Assembly (NCBI RefSeq): GCF_004769525.1 | Contig: NZ_RQFT01000012.1 | Coordinates: forward strand, 504,001-568,000 | Direction of reading: 5' to 3' | Origin: Leptospira bouyouniensis | Lineage (GTDB): Bacteria; Spirochaetota; Leptospiria; Leptospirales; Leptospiraceae | Length of the DNA stretch: 64,000 bases | Part shown: piece by piece, positions 7,979-17,568 of the stretch | Position numbering within the stretch: the stretch's first letter is position 1 | How the letters are laid out: each line of letters starts with the position of its first letter | Program-made: the position numbers and the translations under genes | The notes under the pieces: generated by a model | Databases searched by the model: none | Told to the model about the DNA's origin: nothing | What the model saw: the letters and a program-made list of their open reading frames with translations, nothing else

Positions 7979-9238
7979 ATGGATAAAGAAATCAAAGACC
8001 CTGAAGGTATTTTGAAGGTAATTACCGCTTTGTTTGGAAAATTACCTGCATACATCGTAAACTCAGAAAAAGAATTTCCTGTCAAAATCATCGCTCTTAA
8101 AAACAAAGCTCTTATCATTAATACAAGTTTAAAGTTTCCAACAAGAGATCGAATCCTTACCGTTGTCCATAATGGAAGCAAATTTTTAGCACACTTTAAC
8201 TTGGCTGGTGGAGATGGAAACGGAATCGAAATTTTAACACCTGTCAAAATTCAAATCACAGCGGCTTCGAGACAAGGTGCAAGGGTAGAAGTTAGCCAAA
8301 TCCAAACAGGAATGATTGTTAACAACATCATCAACGTGAATGATGTTTCAAAAGCAATTGGTTTTGATGATAAAAAAGTAGATACGATTTTACTTGCGTA
8401 TCGTACAAAACTCGCTAAAGCCTTTCCTTTATCTTCTATCTTTTTTGCTGGACGAATGGATAACCGACTTCGTTTGATGCACCATTACGACAAAGATATA
8501 TTTATTGTAGACAGAAAAGAAAAATCAACCGCATCACCTGAGTTTTTTCCCTTTGATGAGTACCTTCGTATTTTCGAAAATTCTAAAATACCGGACAACT
8601 TTATATCAGAGATTTGTGTTCCCATTAAATACAAAGGGTATGTTCATTTGGGATACGTTCAGGTGTTATCTGAAAAACCACTTGATTTCGAAGTTTATAA
8701 ACAAATTCAAACCTTTGCGGGTGCCGTGAGTCGAGACATCATCAATACAGGTGTGTTCCAAGAATCAAGAGATGTTTGCCAAGTGATGGATTTAAGTATG
8801 GGTGGTATCAGTTTTATCCATGCTCCCTCAAGGTCTTTTTCTCGCTCTGTGACACTTAATGGCACTATCCTTTTTGACTTAAATCTTGAAGCAGGAAAAA
8901 AAGTCACCATTCGAGGTATTATCAAAAATATTCGAAACCAAGAAACAAACTTTCGTGTGGGGTGTCAGTTCTATAACCTAACTGAAAAAGACACTCAAAC
9001 ATTAGAAGATTTTTTGAATGTTGGAAAAGAAGAAGAGTCAAAAACGGAAGTACCGACATCGGAAAATGAATCCACATCAGAAAGTGAAACAAACGATGGA
9101 CACGAAGGAATTGAATCCACACCAAATGATTTTGATGAAGGGTTATCTGAAGCAGCAATGGATGAAAATAGTATAGAAGATCCATTCGCCAATCAATTGA
9201 ATGATGAGTTTACAGATACCACAGAAGAACCTAAATAA
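7979..9238 (+). CDS. PilZ/DUF1577-like protein
   Basis: 419 residues starting MDKEIKDPEG; the ATG at 7979 is chosen over a TTG at 7973 that overlaps the previous stop. It is soluble with no signal. The N-terminal half resembles a PilZ-associated (YcgR-N/DUF1577-type) region, and around residues 265-345 a PilZ-like segment carries DLSMGGISF (the D/NxSxxG core). The N-terminal RxxxR motif needed for c-di-GMP binding is not obvious. The last 65 residues are acidic and low-complexity (Glu, Ser, Thr, Asp). Together with the diguanylate cyclase at 2376 it may belong to c-di-GMP signalling, but binding is not shown. Confidence 0.6.
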   Translation: MDKEIKDPEGILKVITALFGKLPAYIVNSEKEFPVKIIALKNKALIINTSLKFPTRDRILTVVHNGSKFLAHFNLAGGDGNGIEILTPVKIQITAASRQGARVEVSQIQTGMIVNNIINVNDVSKAIGFDDKKVDTILLAYRTKLAKAFPLSSIFFAGRMDNRLRLMHHYDKDIFIVDRKEKSTASPEFFPFDEYLRIFENSKIPDNFISEICVPIKYKGYVHLGYVQVLSEKPLDFEVYKQIQTFAGAVSRDIINTGVFQESRDVCQVMDLSMGGISFIHAPSRSFSRSVTLNGTILFDLNLEAGKKVTIRGIIKNIRNQETNFRVGCQFYNLTEKDTQTLEDFLNVGKEEESKTEVPTSENESTSESETNDGHEGIESTPNDFDEGLSEAAMDENSIEDPFANQLNDEFTDTTEEPK

Positions 9239-10195
9239 ATGACAAGTTATCAATCGGTCATTCGTCCCCCTTATGTGGGTAAAACGGTGATTGATTATCT
9301 TTCGCAAAAATTTCCCTACCATAGTTTTGAAGAATGGAACTTTCTGATAACAGAAGGACGAATCACGGTTTCTGGGAAACTTGTCGCTTCTGATGTAAAA
9401 TTACATAATGGAGAAATAGTCGAATACAATCCAATTCCTGGAAGAATTAAAGAACCAGAGGTTGACGGGAATTATACGATTTTATTAGAAACAGATGAGT
9501 TGTTATTTGTGGATAAACCAGGGAATCTTCCAATGCACCCTGCCGGAAGATATAGAACCAAAACTCTCCTTAGTTTTTTGGAAACAAAGTATCCGAAAAT
9601 CATTCCAGTCCACAGGTTAGACCGAGAAACTTCCGGCATTGTTGTTTTTGCTAAGTCTGAAGAAAGTCGAAAATGGCTTCAGAAAAAATTTGAGACTAGG
9701 GAAGTATACAAAGAATATTTTGCAATTGTATCGGGGGATTTTAGAGAAGAACGAACGTTAAATGGTTATATCGGAAAAGATATACATTCTGCGATTCGGA
9801 AAAAAATGGTTTATTCCGCCGATGAGTTTTTTGAATCCAAAACTTGTCATACACAGTTTTACCCAATCCTATTTAATCATGACAAAAATATAAGTTTAGT
9901 GCTTGTGAGGCCAATTACAGGTAGAATTCACCAAATCCGTGCTAGTTTATTGTATTTAGGGTTTCCGATTCTTGGAGATAAAATGTATGGTTCACGGGAA
10001 TCTATCTTTTTGGATTTCGTCAATATGGGTATGACTGATTCTTTGAAGGAAGAACTAGGTTTTGATAGGCAATTATTACATGCATATAGCATTCGTTTTG
10101 TGGACGAAAGGGTGAATCAAATGGTACACGTTCATTCTAATACGTTTAAAGAAATGGAACTTTACTTCCCCAATTGGAAAAACTATGTCCCATAG
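9239..10195 (+). CDS. RluA-family pseudouridine synthase
   Basis: 318 residues. It isomerises specific uridines in rRNA or tRNA. An S4-like RNA-binding segment occupies about residues 15-75. The catalytic core carries HRLDRETSG with Asp128 as nucleophile, then RPITGRIHQIRASL and GFPILGDKMYG, typical of the RluA/RluD group. The ATG at 9239 follows immediately after the previous TAA with no gap, so it is probably translated from the same mRNA. The exact target (RluC, RluD or TruC type) cannot be decided from sequence alone. Confidence 0.93.
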   Translation: MTSYQSVIRPPYVGKTVIDYLSQKFPYHSFEEWNFLITEGRITVSGKLVASDVKLHNGEIVEYNPIPGRIKEPEVDGNYTILLETDELLFVDKPGNLPMHPAGRYRTKTLLSFLETKYPKIIPVHRLDRETSGIVVFAKSEESRKWLQKKFETREVYKEYFAIVSGDFREERTLNGYIGKDIHSAIRKKMVYSADEFFESKTCHTQFYPILFNHDKNISLVLVRPITGRIHQIRASLLYLGFPILGDKMYGSRESIFLDFVNMGMTDSLKEELGFDRQLLHAYSIRFVDERVNQMVHVHSNTFKEMELYFPNWKNYVP

Positions 10196-10271
10196 CTTTT
10201 AATAAAAATCCAATGTAAGAATCACCTTTCCTCCGATCTTTTAAGAAAGAAAGAGGAGGCTTTTGCAAAGG

Positions 10272-11429
10272 ATGGCAGGAGCAGGCAGATTACTTAAGGA
10301 TTCCGATAAAATCGTATTTGGTGAATTTTGGACGGCGAAACAAAGACAAGGCCATCCAATCCATCATACCGTTAGTTATAGAGCATCATTCAAACCAGAG
10401 CTTCCTTCTTTTTTTATGAAGGAATTTTTAAAAAAGAAAAATCGAGTCGTTTATGATCCGTTTGGTGGTCGTGGGACAACTGCAATTCAAGCAAATATTG
10501 AAGGTCATGCTGCAATTCACAATGACATTCATCCATTATCGATTTTTCTTGCGAGTGCAAGGCAATATGTTCCGAAATTTGTGGATTTAGAAAAGAAGCT
10601 AAATTTATTGGATTTGGATAAAGAAGTAGAAGATGATCCTTTTGATGTATATTTACTTCCTTTTTTTCACCCACGAACGTTAAAAGAAATCAAAAATCTT
10701 AAACATTATATGGCAATTGATGACTCGGTAGAAATGAAATTTATTTCTCTCATCGCTTTGTCACGGTTACACGGTCATAGCACTGGATTTTTTTCAGTTT
10801 ATACCTTTCCTCAAGTTTCAATTCCACCTGAAGCCCAGGCTAAGAATAACTTGAAACGAGGTGTCACACCAGAATACCGACCCATCAAACCAAGAATCTT
10901 ACAAAAGATGAAACGTGATTTGGCATTGCCTATCCCACCTTTTTACCACGAGTTTTCTAAGAATAACATTTACTCTCTAAATTCTGCTAATTCTGTTCCC
11001 AATGTGGAAACTGAATCAGTCGACCTAATTGTAACGTCTCCACCATTTTTAGATAAAGTGGATTATGAGGGAGACAATTGGTTACGACACTGGTTTTTAG
11101 ACATCAAAAAATCGAAGGATCGAAAACTAAGTATTTTTAGTAATATCAACGATTGGAATGAATTCATTCGCTCCACATTAAAAGAGTCTGCACGTGTTCT
11201 AAAAAAAGGCGCGTATATGGTAATGGAAGTTGGAGAAGTGAAAAAAGGAAATTCGATTCTTTATTTGGATGAAGATGTGGTTCGTATGGCAGAAGGTACA
11301 GGACTTGTTTGGAATAAAACCTATGTCCATACCCAAAGTTTTACAAAACTTTCAAATTGTTGGCAAGTTTCCAATAATGAAAAAGGAACAAATTCGAATC
11401 GATGTGTAGTTCTTAGAAAGGTTTTGTAA
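10272..11429 (+). CDS. Solitary DNA methyltransferase (N4/N6 amino-methyltransferase fold)
   Basis: 385 residues from ATG 10272, with GAGGAGG 12 bases upstream; a TTG at 10263 is a possible alternative but only 3 bases from that sequence. The SAM-binding motif DPFGGRGTT begins at residue 62 and the catalytic TSPPF begins at 255, the signature pair of amino-methyltransferases acting on cytosine N4 or adenine N6. The order (SAM motif first, catalytic motif second) differs from the common beta-class order. No restriction endonuclase gene lies beside it, so it is an orphan, possibly regulatory, methylase. An RNA substrate (TRM11-like) cannot be excluded. Confidence 0.8.
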   Translation: MAGAGRLLKDSDKIVFGEFWTAKQRQGHPIHHTVSYRASFKPELPSFFMKEFLKKKNRVVYDPFGGRGTTAIQANIEGHAAIHNDIHPLSIFLASARQYVPKFVDLEKKLNLLDLDKEVEDDPFDVYLLPFFHPRTLKEIKNLKHYMAIDDSVEMKFISLIALSRLHGHSTGFFSVYTFPQVSIPPEAQAKNNLKRGVTPEYRPIKPRILQKMKRDLALPIPPFYHEFSKNNIYSLNSANSVPNVETESVDLIVTSPPFLDKVDYEGDNWLRHWFLDIKKSKDRKLSIFSNINDWNEFIRSTLKESARVLKKGAYMVMEVGEVKKGNSILYLDEDVVRMAEGTGLVWNKTYVHTQSFTKLSNCWQVSNNEKGTNSNRCVVLRKVL

Positions 11430-11440
11430 GTCTAAAGATT

Positions 11441-11869
11441 ATGAAGCCGTATTTGATTTTATTTCTGTTGTCTTCTGTTTTGGGTTTAGGATTTACCAGT
11501 TGTAACGAATCCAAAGAGATCCAAGCAGGAGAGTCGATTACATCCCATCCTATTGAGGTGACAATCAAAGAAAAGGGAAAGGGAAAGTTTGCATTAGAGT
11601 TGTACTTACCAAGAGATTTTGGGTTCCAAATTGAGGCACCTCACCGAATATTTTTATCTGGTTCTGATGGATTGAAAGTGACGAGTGCTGACTTAAAGTT
11701 AAATGGTCCGACGCATCCAAAAAAGATAGAATACTTTGAATATGTAAAACCCTTAACCTTCCAAGTAGAAGGGAAAGGGAAATTACAAATGGAAGGAAAG
11801 TTGTTTTACTGTAATTTTGTGAAGAATATTTGTATTCCAGCTAAAATCAGTAAGTCGTTTTCGATTTAG
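11441..11869 (+). CDS. Lipoprotein with DsbD-N-like C-terminal Cys pair
   Basis: 142 residues. The N-terminal hydrophobic stretch ends in lipobox FTSC (Cys21), so it is a predicted lipoprotein. The mature part is beta-rich. It ends with a Cys pair in the pattern FYCNFVKNICIPAK, reminiscent of the N-terminal domain of DsbD-type thiol proteins, where such Cys take electrons. Function is not established. It is 11 bases after the methyltransferase and reads the same way, so it may share its mRNA. Confidence 0.7.
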   Translation: MKPYLILFLLSSVLGLGFTSCNESKEIQAGESITSHPIEVTIKEKGKGKFALELYLPRDFGFQIEAPHRIFLSGSDGLKVTSADLKLNGPTHPKKIEYFEYVKPLTFQVEGKGKLQMEGKLFYCNFVKNICIPAKISKSFSI

Positions 11870-11907
11870 AGCAATTAAAATTCATACGAGTGATGAATTT
11901 AAACACA

Positions 11908-12354
11908 TCACTCTAAGTCTTTCGTCACTAGACGTTTTAAGTTGGGTTTTTGGATTTGGTATAGAAAAAAATACCTACCGCCGATGGAAACGTTTTTGTT
12001 TACAATTTTTCCTTCTTTCGATATCTCCCGTAGTTCTTTTTTCCCTTTATCCGATAGATTTGGAATTGTATAAGTTTTTAAAAGATTGAGAGATTTTTGT
12101 TCGGCAATGGTCTTTGCTTCTTCTTCTCTTTCTTTTTCAGTGGGCAACACACTTGAGACTGCAACTTGGAATAAACTTTCAGATAAAAAACCTTCTTTGG
12201 CTTTCGTGAATTCAATCACTAATTCCGTTTCTTCTGGTTTGGTTTCGATTGTTTCTTTTACTTCTTTGGTTTCTTTGATTTCCTTAGACTTACATTGGGT
12301 TAGAGTGAAAGCGAGAAAGAGTGCAAAGAATGCAATGGTAAGTTGTTTGTTCAT
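11908..12354 (-). CDS. Leptospiral lipoprotein (paralogue of the upstream gene)
   Basis: 148 residues. The signal peptide ends with LTQC (Cys21). After a Lys/Glu-rich linker comes a region with EGFLSESLFQVAV followed by an EREEEAKTIAEQ helix, a layout also seen in the neighbouring protein at 12355 (EGFISREFFQIKV, then ERREDCKKRAFVE). The two therefore appear to be diverged tandem paralogues. The gene starts directly at the stop of that upstream gene, so they form an operon. The function is unknown; surface or periplasmic lipoprotein is an inference. Confidence 0.75.
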   Translation of the reverse strand: MNKQLTIAFFALFLAFTLTQCKSKEIKETKEVKETIETKPEETELVIEFTKAKEGFLSESLFQVAVSSVLPTEKEREEEAKTIAEQKSLNLLKTYTIPNLSDKGKKELREISKEGKIVNKNVSIGGRYFFLYQIQKPNLKRLVTKDLE

Positions 12355-13050
12355 CTATGGTTTCCTAGGTTCTGAGATCGGTGTTTTCTCAACACGTTCC
12401 ATTAATTTAGGTTGGATATTTCGAAATAGGAAAGCACATTTTGTTAGGTCAGAATAATCTTCTTTATAGAGAATTAAATTGTCGAAAAACCAAGCAAAAT
12501 TGTGGAGATTTTCACGATCACTCTCTTTTCTGTTTTGGGGATTCCCCCTAACTTCGTCTAGGTTCTGTTTTTGGTTCGGCAACCCACTTGGATCAATCGT
12601 TGTTTGGTTTGTAGTCATACCTTGCGTTCCTTGAGGGTTCTGGGTTGTAGTGCCTTGTGTCTGCGTTGTTGTTGTACCCGTTCCAATTGTGCTTGGAAAT
12701 TGTGGCGCATTGTTTATCAGTCTAGTTTGTCTGTCCTTTCCTTCCAAACTGGTAAGATAGGAATCGATTCCGTCACCAAACTTGTGCTTTTGTCTTTGGA
12801 TTTTTAAAAGATAGGGGAGTGAAAGATTTTCCCTTTCGACGAAGGCTCTTTTTTTACAATCCTCTCTTCTTTCCTTTCCCGAAATTTCACGATAGGTCAC
12901 AGGGATATCTACTTTGATTTGGAAGAACTCTCTTGAGATAAATCCTTCGTCTGTTTCATTTTGTAAGGCACGTTCCACATAATTGGGATCTGCGATAGTA
13001 AAGAGGCGGCAGGAACAAAAGAGAGTTAAAATTAGAAGTTTACGAACCAT
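12355..13050 (-). CDS. Leptospiral lipoprotein with Thr/Gln-rich linker
   Basis: 231 residues from ATG 13050 (MVRKLLIL); an in-frame TTG at 13062 only adds four residues. The hydrophobic N-terminus ends in LFCSC, so lipidation at Cys12 or Cys14 is likely. A domain similar to the downstream lipoprotein lies at about residues 35-85. A low-complexity Thr/Gln/Asn segment (GTTTTQTQGTTTQNPQ) spans about 125-160, followed by a charged C-terminal part. Divergent from the M16 peptidase gene, with only about 20 bases between starts. Function unknown. Confidence 0.72.
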   Translation of the reverse strand: MVRKLLILTLFCSCRLFTIADPNYVERALQNETDEGFISREFFQIKVDIPVTYREISGKERREDCKKRAFVERENLSLPYLLKIQRQKHKFGDGIDSYLTSLEGKDRQTRLINNAPQFPSTIGTGTTTTQTQGTTTQNPQGTQGMTTNQTTIDPSGLPNQKQNLDEVRGNPQNRKESDRENLHNFAWFFDNLILYKEDYSDLTKCAFLFRNIQPKLMERVEKTPISEPRKP

Positions 13051-13071
13051 TTCCAACTTCAAGACTAGTAG

Positions 13072-14616
13072 ATGATGTCGAAATTACGAATCTTTTTCCT
13101 TTGTTTCTTCCTACAATTTTTACCTGTCTTCTCAGAAGATGCATTTTTTGGCACTTCCGAGTCTCAATTCCGAGAAAAAATCAAAACCATCCGTTTGGAA
13201 AATGGACTCACCGTTGTGATGATGAAACGTGGCACCTCTCCGACAGTTGCCCTTTATATCAAGTTTTTAGTTGGAGCTGTAGATGAAACACCAGAAGAAG
13301 CAGGTACGGCTCATCTTTTAGAACACATGTTATTCAAAGGAACCAAATCGGTAGGAACGATCGATTACCAAAAAGAAGAAAAATACCAAAAACAAATCGA
13401 AGTGTGGGGGACAGAACTTGACGATTTGAAATTAAAACGCCGGGATTTATTCACTCGAGGAGAAGTTGTCCCCAAAGCCTTAGAAGAGGAAATCGAAACC
13501 TTAAACAGAAGGTTGAAAAACTTAATCCAATTACAAGATGAGTTCATCGTAAAAAACGAAGATTCATATATTTATGAACAAAATGGAGAAGTTGGATTTA
13601 ATGCATATACGTCTCAAGATGTAACTAATTACCAAATCCAACTTCCCAATAATCGAATTGAAATTTGGGCAAAAATAGAATCGGATCGTTTAAAAAATCC
13701 CATCTTACGAGAGTATTATACAGAACGTGATGTCGTCATCGAAGAACGTAGGATGAGAACAGATGATGTAGGTGGGGCAGTCCTACGCGAAAAGTTTTTT
13801 TCCACTGCATTTGAAAGCCATCCTTATAGAAAACCAGTGATTGGTTATTCCGCAGAAATTCCATATTTAAAAATTGAGGAAACAAAAGCATTTTTCCAAA
13901 AACATTATACACCGAACCGTATGGTGATTTCCATCGTGGGTCAATTTGATATGGTAGAAACGGAAGCGATCATTCGGAAATATTTTTCAGATCTGAAAGC
14001 CGGCAAAGAAAGACCACCCTATAAAATTGAAGAAAAATCATTCCCAGGTGAAAAACGATTCAAAGTAAAACATCCATCGGCAAGCCAAATGATGATGGGT
14101 TGGATCAAACCGCCATACCCTCATAAAGACAATGCAAGCTTCGATGTTTTATCAAGTATCTTAACTTCTGGTACTGGGTCACGACTTTACAAACGATTGG
14201 TTTTGGAAGAGAAATTAGTACTAAGTATTGGAGCTGTGAACGGATACCCAGGAGAACGATACAAAAACTATTTTATATTCTTTATAAATCCCAATGAAGG
14301 AGTGGACCCAAATAAAATTGAGGCCATCATCTGGGAAGAAATTTATCGTATCAAAGAACAAGGGATACCAAAAGAAGAATTGGAAAAGGTTAAAAATCAA
14401 ATGGTTTCCGATTTTATGAAAACTTTAGACCAAAATGGAGCCATTGCCGATTTGCTTAGTTATTACCAACTGTTATATGGTGACTGGAGTGGCCTTTTTA
14501 ACCAATACCAAACAATAATGAATACCTCAAGTAGTGATATCCAATCACTAATTCCAAAGTATCTCACTAAAGATTTAGTTGTCATTGGTGTACTCGAGGA
14601 CGTAAGGAAAAAATAA
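13072..14616 (+). CDS. M16 zinc metalloprotease, catalytic subunit
   Basis: 514 residues with a signal peptide (hydrophobic to about residue 20), so periplasmic or membrane-associated. The inverted zinc motif HxxEH is present as HLLEH at residues 81-85, and the distal Glu ligand lies in the EERRMR region near residue 225. The N-terminal M16 domain is followed by the C-terminal M16_C domain. A charged insert of about 60 residues after the zinc motif (residues about 100-155) looks like a coiled-coil hairpin. It forms an operon with the following M16 gene, matching bacterial two-component M16B proteases in which one subunit is catalytic. Confidence 0.92.
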   Translation: MMSKLRIFFLCFFLQFLPVFSEDAFFGTSESQFREKIKTIRLENGLTVVMMKRGTSPTVALYIKFLVGAVDETPEEAGTAHLLEHMLFKGTKSVGTIDYQKEEKYQKQIEVWGTELDDLKLKRRDLFTRGEVVPKALEEEIETLNRRLKNLIQLQDEFIVKNEDSYIYEQNGEVGFNAYTSQDVTNYQIQLPNNRIEIWAKIESDRLKNPILREYYTERDVVIEERRMRTDDVGGAVLREKFFSTAFESHPYRKPVIGYSAEIPYLKIEETKAFFQKHYTPNRMVISIVGQFDMVETEAIIRKYFSDLKAGKERPPYKIEEKSFPGEKRFKVKHPSASQMMMGWIKPPYPHKDNASFDVLSSILTSGTGSRLYKRLVLEEKLVLSIGAVNGYPGERYKNYFIFFINPNEGVDPNKIEAIIWEEIYRIKEQGIPKEELEKVKNQMVSDFMKTLDQNGAIADLLSYYQLLYGDWSGLFNQYQTIMNTSSSDIQSLIPKYLTKDLVVIGVLEDVRKK

Positions 14617-14618
14617 TA

Positions 14619-16019
14619 ATGAAACGCATTCTAATCGTAATACTCTTTCTTTGCCTTGACCCATTATTTTCAAGAGAAATGGGCGAATTTGTAAAAGACA
14701 TACAGTTTGCTCCTTTGGAATTTGAAGTACCGAATATTTCTTCCACTACAAATACAAGTGGAGTGGAAATATTTTCCTTAAAAAATTCTGAGTTTCCTAT
14801 TGTATATGCAGATATCTTAATTTACCATGGCAAAAAGAATTTAGGAAATAGATCTACAGAAATTGCTCGCTTATTGGAAGATAGTTGGGAACTTTCAGGA
14901 TCTTCTCTTTATCCAAAAGAAAAATTTTTAGAATCTTTGGAATTTTACGGCGCTTCCTTTTCTGTATCCGTTGATTATGAAAAAACGATTTTTACCATCG
15001 CATACTTAAAGAAAACCGAACCGATTGTTTTACCCATTCTCAAATCGTTTTTTGAAAAACCAAATTTAGATGCCGGACTTGTTTCCATCACGAAGGGAAA
15101 ATTGACTGAAGAAATCAATCGTCGTAATGATAATGTCACTTCCCTTGCAAAAAGAAAAATAAGAGAAGTCATGTTCCAGGGAACGATTGCCGGTATTTCC
15201 ATGACTAAGGCAAATTTGGATCGAATCCAAATAGAAGAACTTTTAGGATTCCAAAAGGAAATTCTGTCTGCGCCAAAAAGGCGATTACTCATCACGGGTG
15301 ATTACGATCTTTCATCATGGGAGTCGTTTTTTCCCAAATTAGAAAAGACAAATTCATCTGCAAACGAAGTGATCACACCAAGCACATTAAGTGCCAATGT
15401 TTCCAAAGTGGGAAAACAAATCCGTCTTGTGGAAAAAGATGTCACACAGTCCTATATTGCAATGTCAGGAGTGTTACCGGAACACAACCATCCTGATTTT
15501 TATGCCATTCAGGTTCTTAACTATATCATTGGTGGTGGAGGCTTTAACTCATACTACATGAGGGAAATTCGAAATAACAGGGGATTGGCATATTCTGCTG
15601 GGAGTTTTACCGAATTCCAAGAGACGTATGGCACGATTACTTTTTTTGCTATGACAAAATCAGAATCAGCGAAAGAGGTTTTGGATCTGATGAAGGAACT
15701 CATCCAACCAAAACTCATCGATTCACTAACAGAAGAAGAACTTGTGCGAGCCAAAAATGCCATCATCAATACGTTTGTTTTTCAATTTGAAGATGATAAA
15801 CGGACACTTGCAAGCGAAGTGAGAAGGCGAGATCACAAAATGCCTGAAGGGTATTTGCAGAATTTCCGTAAAGAAATTGATAAGGTAACCCTAGCCGATT
15901 TGAAGAGAGTCGGACAACTGTATTTCCAGTCCGATAAAATGATCACAACGATTGTTGGTCCCAAAACCTTAGAAAATTTTTGGAAGGGTTCTGTGAAACT
16001 GATCCAACCGGAAGATTGA
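14619..16019 (+). CDS. M16-family protein, non-catalytic partner subunit
   Basis: 466 residues with a signal peptide. It shows the M16 fold, including the glycine-rich loop (IIGGGGFNSYYMREIRNNRGLAY is recognisable at about residues 308-330), but the position of the HxxEH zinc motif has no His or Glu pair. It is therefore predicted to be the inactive partner that shapes the chamber of the upstream protease. It starts 2 bases after that gene and its stop overlaps the next start (TGATG), so the three are translationally coupled. Confidence 0.9.
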   Translation: MKRILIVILFLCLDPLFSREMGEFVKDIQFAPLEFEVPNISSTTNTSGVEIFSLKNSEFPIVYADILIYHGKKNLGNRSTEIARLLEDSWELSGSSLYPKEKFLESLEFYGASFSVSVDYEKTIFTIAYLKKTEPIVLPILKSFFEKPNLDAGLVSITKGKLTEEINRRNDNVTSLAKRKIREVMFQGTIAGISMTKANLDRIQIEELLGFQKEILSAPKRRLLITGDYDLSSWESFFPKLEKTNSSANEVITPSTLSANVSKVGKQIRLVEKDVTQSYIAMSGVLPEHNHPDFYAIQVLNYIIGGGGFNSYYMREIRNNRGLAYSAGSFTEFQETYGTITFFAMTKSESAKEVLDLMKELIQPKLIDSLTEEELVRAKNAIINTFVFQFEDDKRTLASEVRRRDHKMPEGYLQNFRKEIDKVTLADLKRVGQLYFQSDKMITTIVGPKTLENFWKGSVKLIQPED

Positions 16020-16858
16020 TGTTAACAGCAAGTTTTGAATACAAAGGAACCAAATTTGAAGGAATATCCGAAGGAGGGATTCGTACATCGATCATCTGTC
16101 CTTCACTTGATTTTATGTTTGATTTTGGGTTTATCAATCCAGACAAAATTCACATTGGTAAAATCCTTTTATCACATGCTCACTTAGACCATTCCTGTGG
16201 GATTCCTTATTATGTGTCCCAAAGAAGTTTACGTAAACTCCCGATTCCCAAGATATATGTTCCTAAAGCACTCGAGCCAAAACTTTCACAAATTTTAAAA
16301 CTGTATTCCGAGATAGAAGAGTTTGATTATGAATGTGAACTCATAGGTCTTGAATTTGGTGACCGTGTAGAACTAAAACCAGGTTATTTTTTTAAACCCT
16401 TACAAAGTTTCCACAGAGTACCATCACAAGGGTATACAGTTTACGAAACCAAACGGAAGTTAAAGAAAGAGTTTTCAACCTTAAGTTCGGAGGAAATCCG
16501 AAAATCAAAAGAAAAAGGAATTGATCCAACCGAAGAGATTGCATCTCCTCTGGTTTCCTTTTCAGGTGATTCTAAAATTGAATATGTTTTGGAAAACGAA
16601 GACGTAAGAAAAAGTAAGATCCTTTTTATGGAATGTACGTATTATTGTGAGAAAAGGGATGTTAGCCGAGCGAGGGAATGGGGCCATACTCATTTTGATG
16701 AAATCGCAGAACATGCTTCTTCTTTTGAAAACGAAGCGATTGTTCTCATTCATCCATCGAAACGTTACAGCTATCGTGAGTTAAATGATCTATTGCGCAA
16801 AAAAGTTCCTCCGATATTAAAAGATCGAATCTCTTTATTTTTACCTCCAAAATCATGA
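16019..16858 (+). CDS. RNase Z-like metallo-beta-lactamase-fold hydrolase
   Basis: 279 residues from ATG 16019, which overlaps the preceding stop by one base. The metal motif HxHxDH is present as SHAHLDH (His53, His55, Asp57, His58). Later His residues lie at SFHRVPS, and FSGDSKIEY and WGHTHFDEI fit the Asp and final His positions. The layout resembles RNase Z/ElaC-like enzymes that process tRNA 3' ends. It lacks a clear flexible-arm exosite, so another phosphodiester substrate is possible. Confidence 0.78.
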   Translation: MLTASFEYKGTKFEGISEGGIRTSIICPSLDFMFDFGFINPDKIHIGKILLSHAHLDHSCGIPYYVSQRSLRKLPIPKIYVPKALEPKLSQILKLYSEIEEFDYECELIGLEFGDRVELKPGYFFKPLQSFHRVPSQGYTVYETKRKLKKEFSTLSSEEIRKSKEKGIDPTEEIASPLVSFSGDSKIEYVLENEDVRKSKILFMECTYYCEKRDVSRAREWGHTHFDEIAEHASSFENEAIVLIHPSKRYSYRELNDLLRKKVPPILKDRISLFLPPKS

Positions 16859-17502
16859 AACCAAGACCTAGTATTTATGTGGAAGGACTTGAACCATTCA
16901 TCGATTCGGAGTTAGTATACAAACCTAATACTGTTTTTTCGGAAATGGAATCCTATGCTAAAGAAAAAAACATTCCCATCGTAACAGCCGCAACAGGGGG
17001 AGTTTTATCACAATTAGTTTCCTTTATCTCCCCTAAAACCATTTTAGAATTGGGAACAGGACTTGGGTATTCAACTCTTTGGATGGCAATTGGATCTAAA
17101 TTTTCAAAAATAACGACCGTTGACCGGCATGAGGAACAAGCAAAAGCGCTAGATATTTATACAAAAAAAATGGGACTAGAAAACCAAATCGATGTTACTC
17201 GAGTAACTGCATCCGTTTTGGAATATCTTTTAGATGAAAATTTGTGGTTGGATACGGATTTTTTCTTTGTGGATTGCGATAAAATCACCTACCCAACCAT
17301 CTTTCGTACTCTCTGGCCGAAAGCCAAGAAAGGTTCCTGTTTTGTTTTTGATAATGTCCTTTGGCATGGCAGAGTTTTAAATCCCGATCCAAAAAAACCT
17401 TCCGATATGGCCGTGATGGAACTTTGGAATGAGGTGAAATCCCAAGTTTCGGAATATACTTTGTATCCTGTGGGCGACGGTTTACTCTTTTTCCGGAAGT
17501 AG
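16855..17502 (+). CDS. SAM-dependent O-methyltransferase (family 3)
   Basis: 215 residues. The SAM motif I is ILELGTGLGYSTLWMA (about residues 62-77), with the acidic TVDRHEEQ segment after it, the metal-site Asp in FFVDCDKITYP, and DNVLWHGRV. This last is characteristic of the catechol/caffeoyl-CoA O-methyltransferase family. The ATG overlaps the previous stop by 4 bases, so it is co-translated with the RNase Z-like gene. The natural acceptor is unknown; soluble, cytoplasmic. Confidence 0.88.
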   Translation: MKPRPSIYVEGLEPFIDSELVYKPNTVFSEMESYAKEKNIPIVTAATGGVLSQLVSFISPKTILELGTGLGYSTLWMAIGSKFSKITTVDRHEEQAKALDIYTKKMGLENQIDVTRVTASVLEYLLDENLWLDTDFFFVDCDKITYPTIFRTLWPKAKKGSCFVFDNVLWHGRVLNPDPKKPSDMAVMELWNEVKSQVSEYTLYPVGDGLLFFRK

Positions 17503-17568
17503 AAAAAATAGTAGTCAAACCTGGTTCTTTTGGTGTATTCTGCTCCTTGGTTTAAGGAGAAACGTTTC

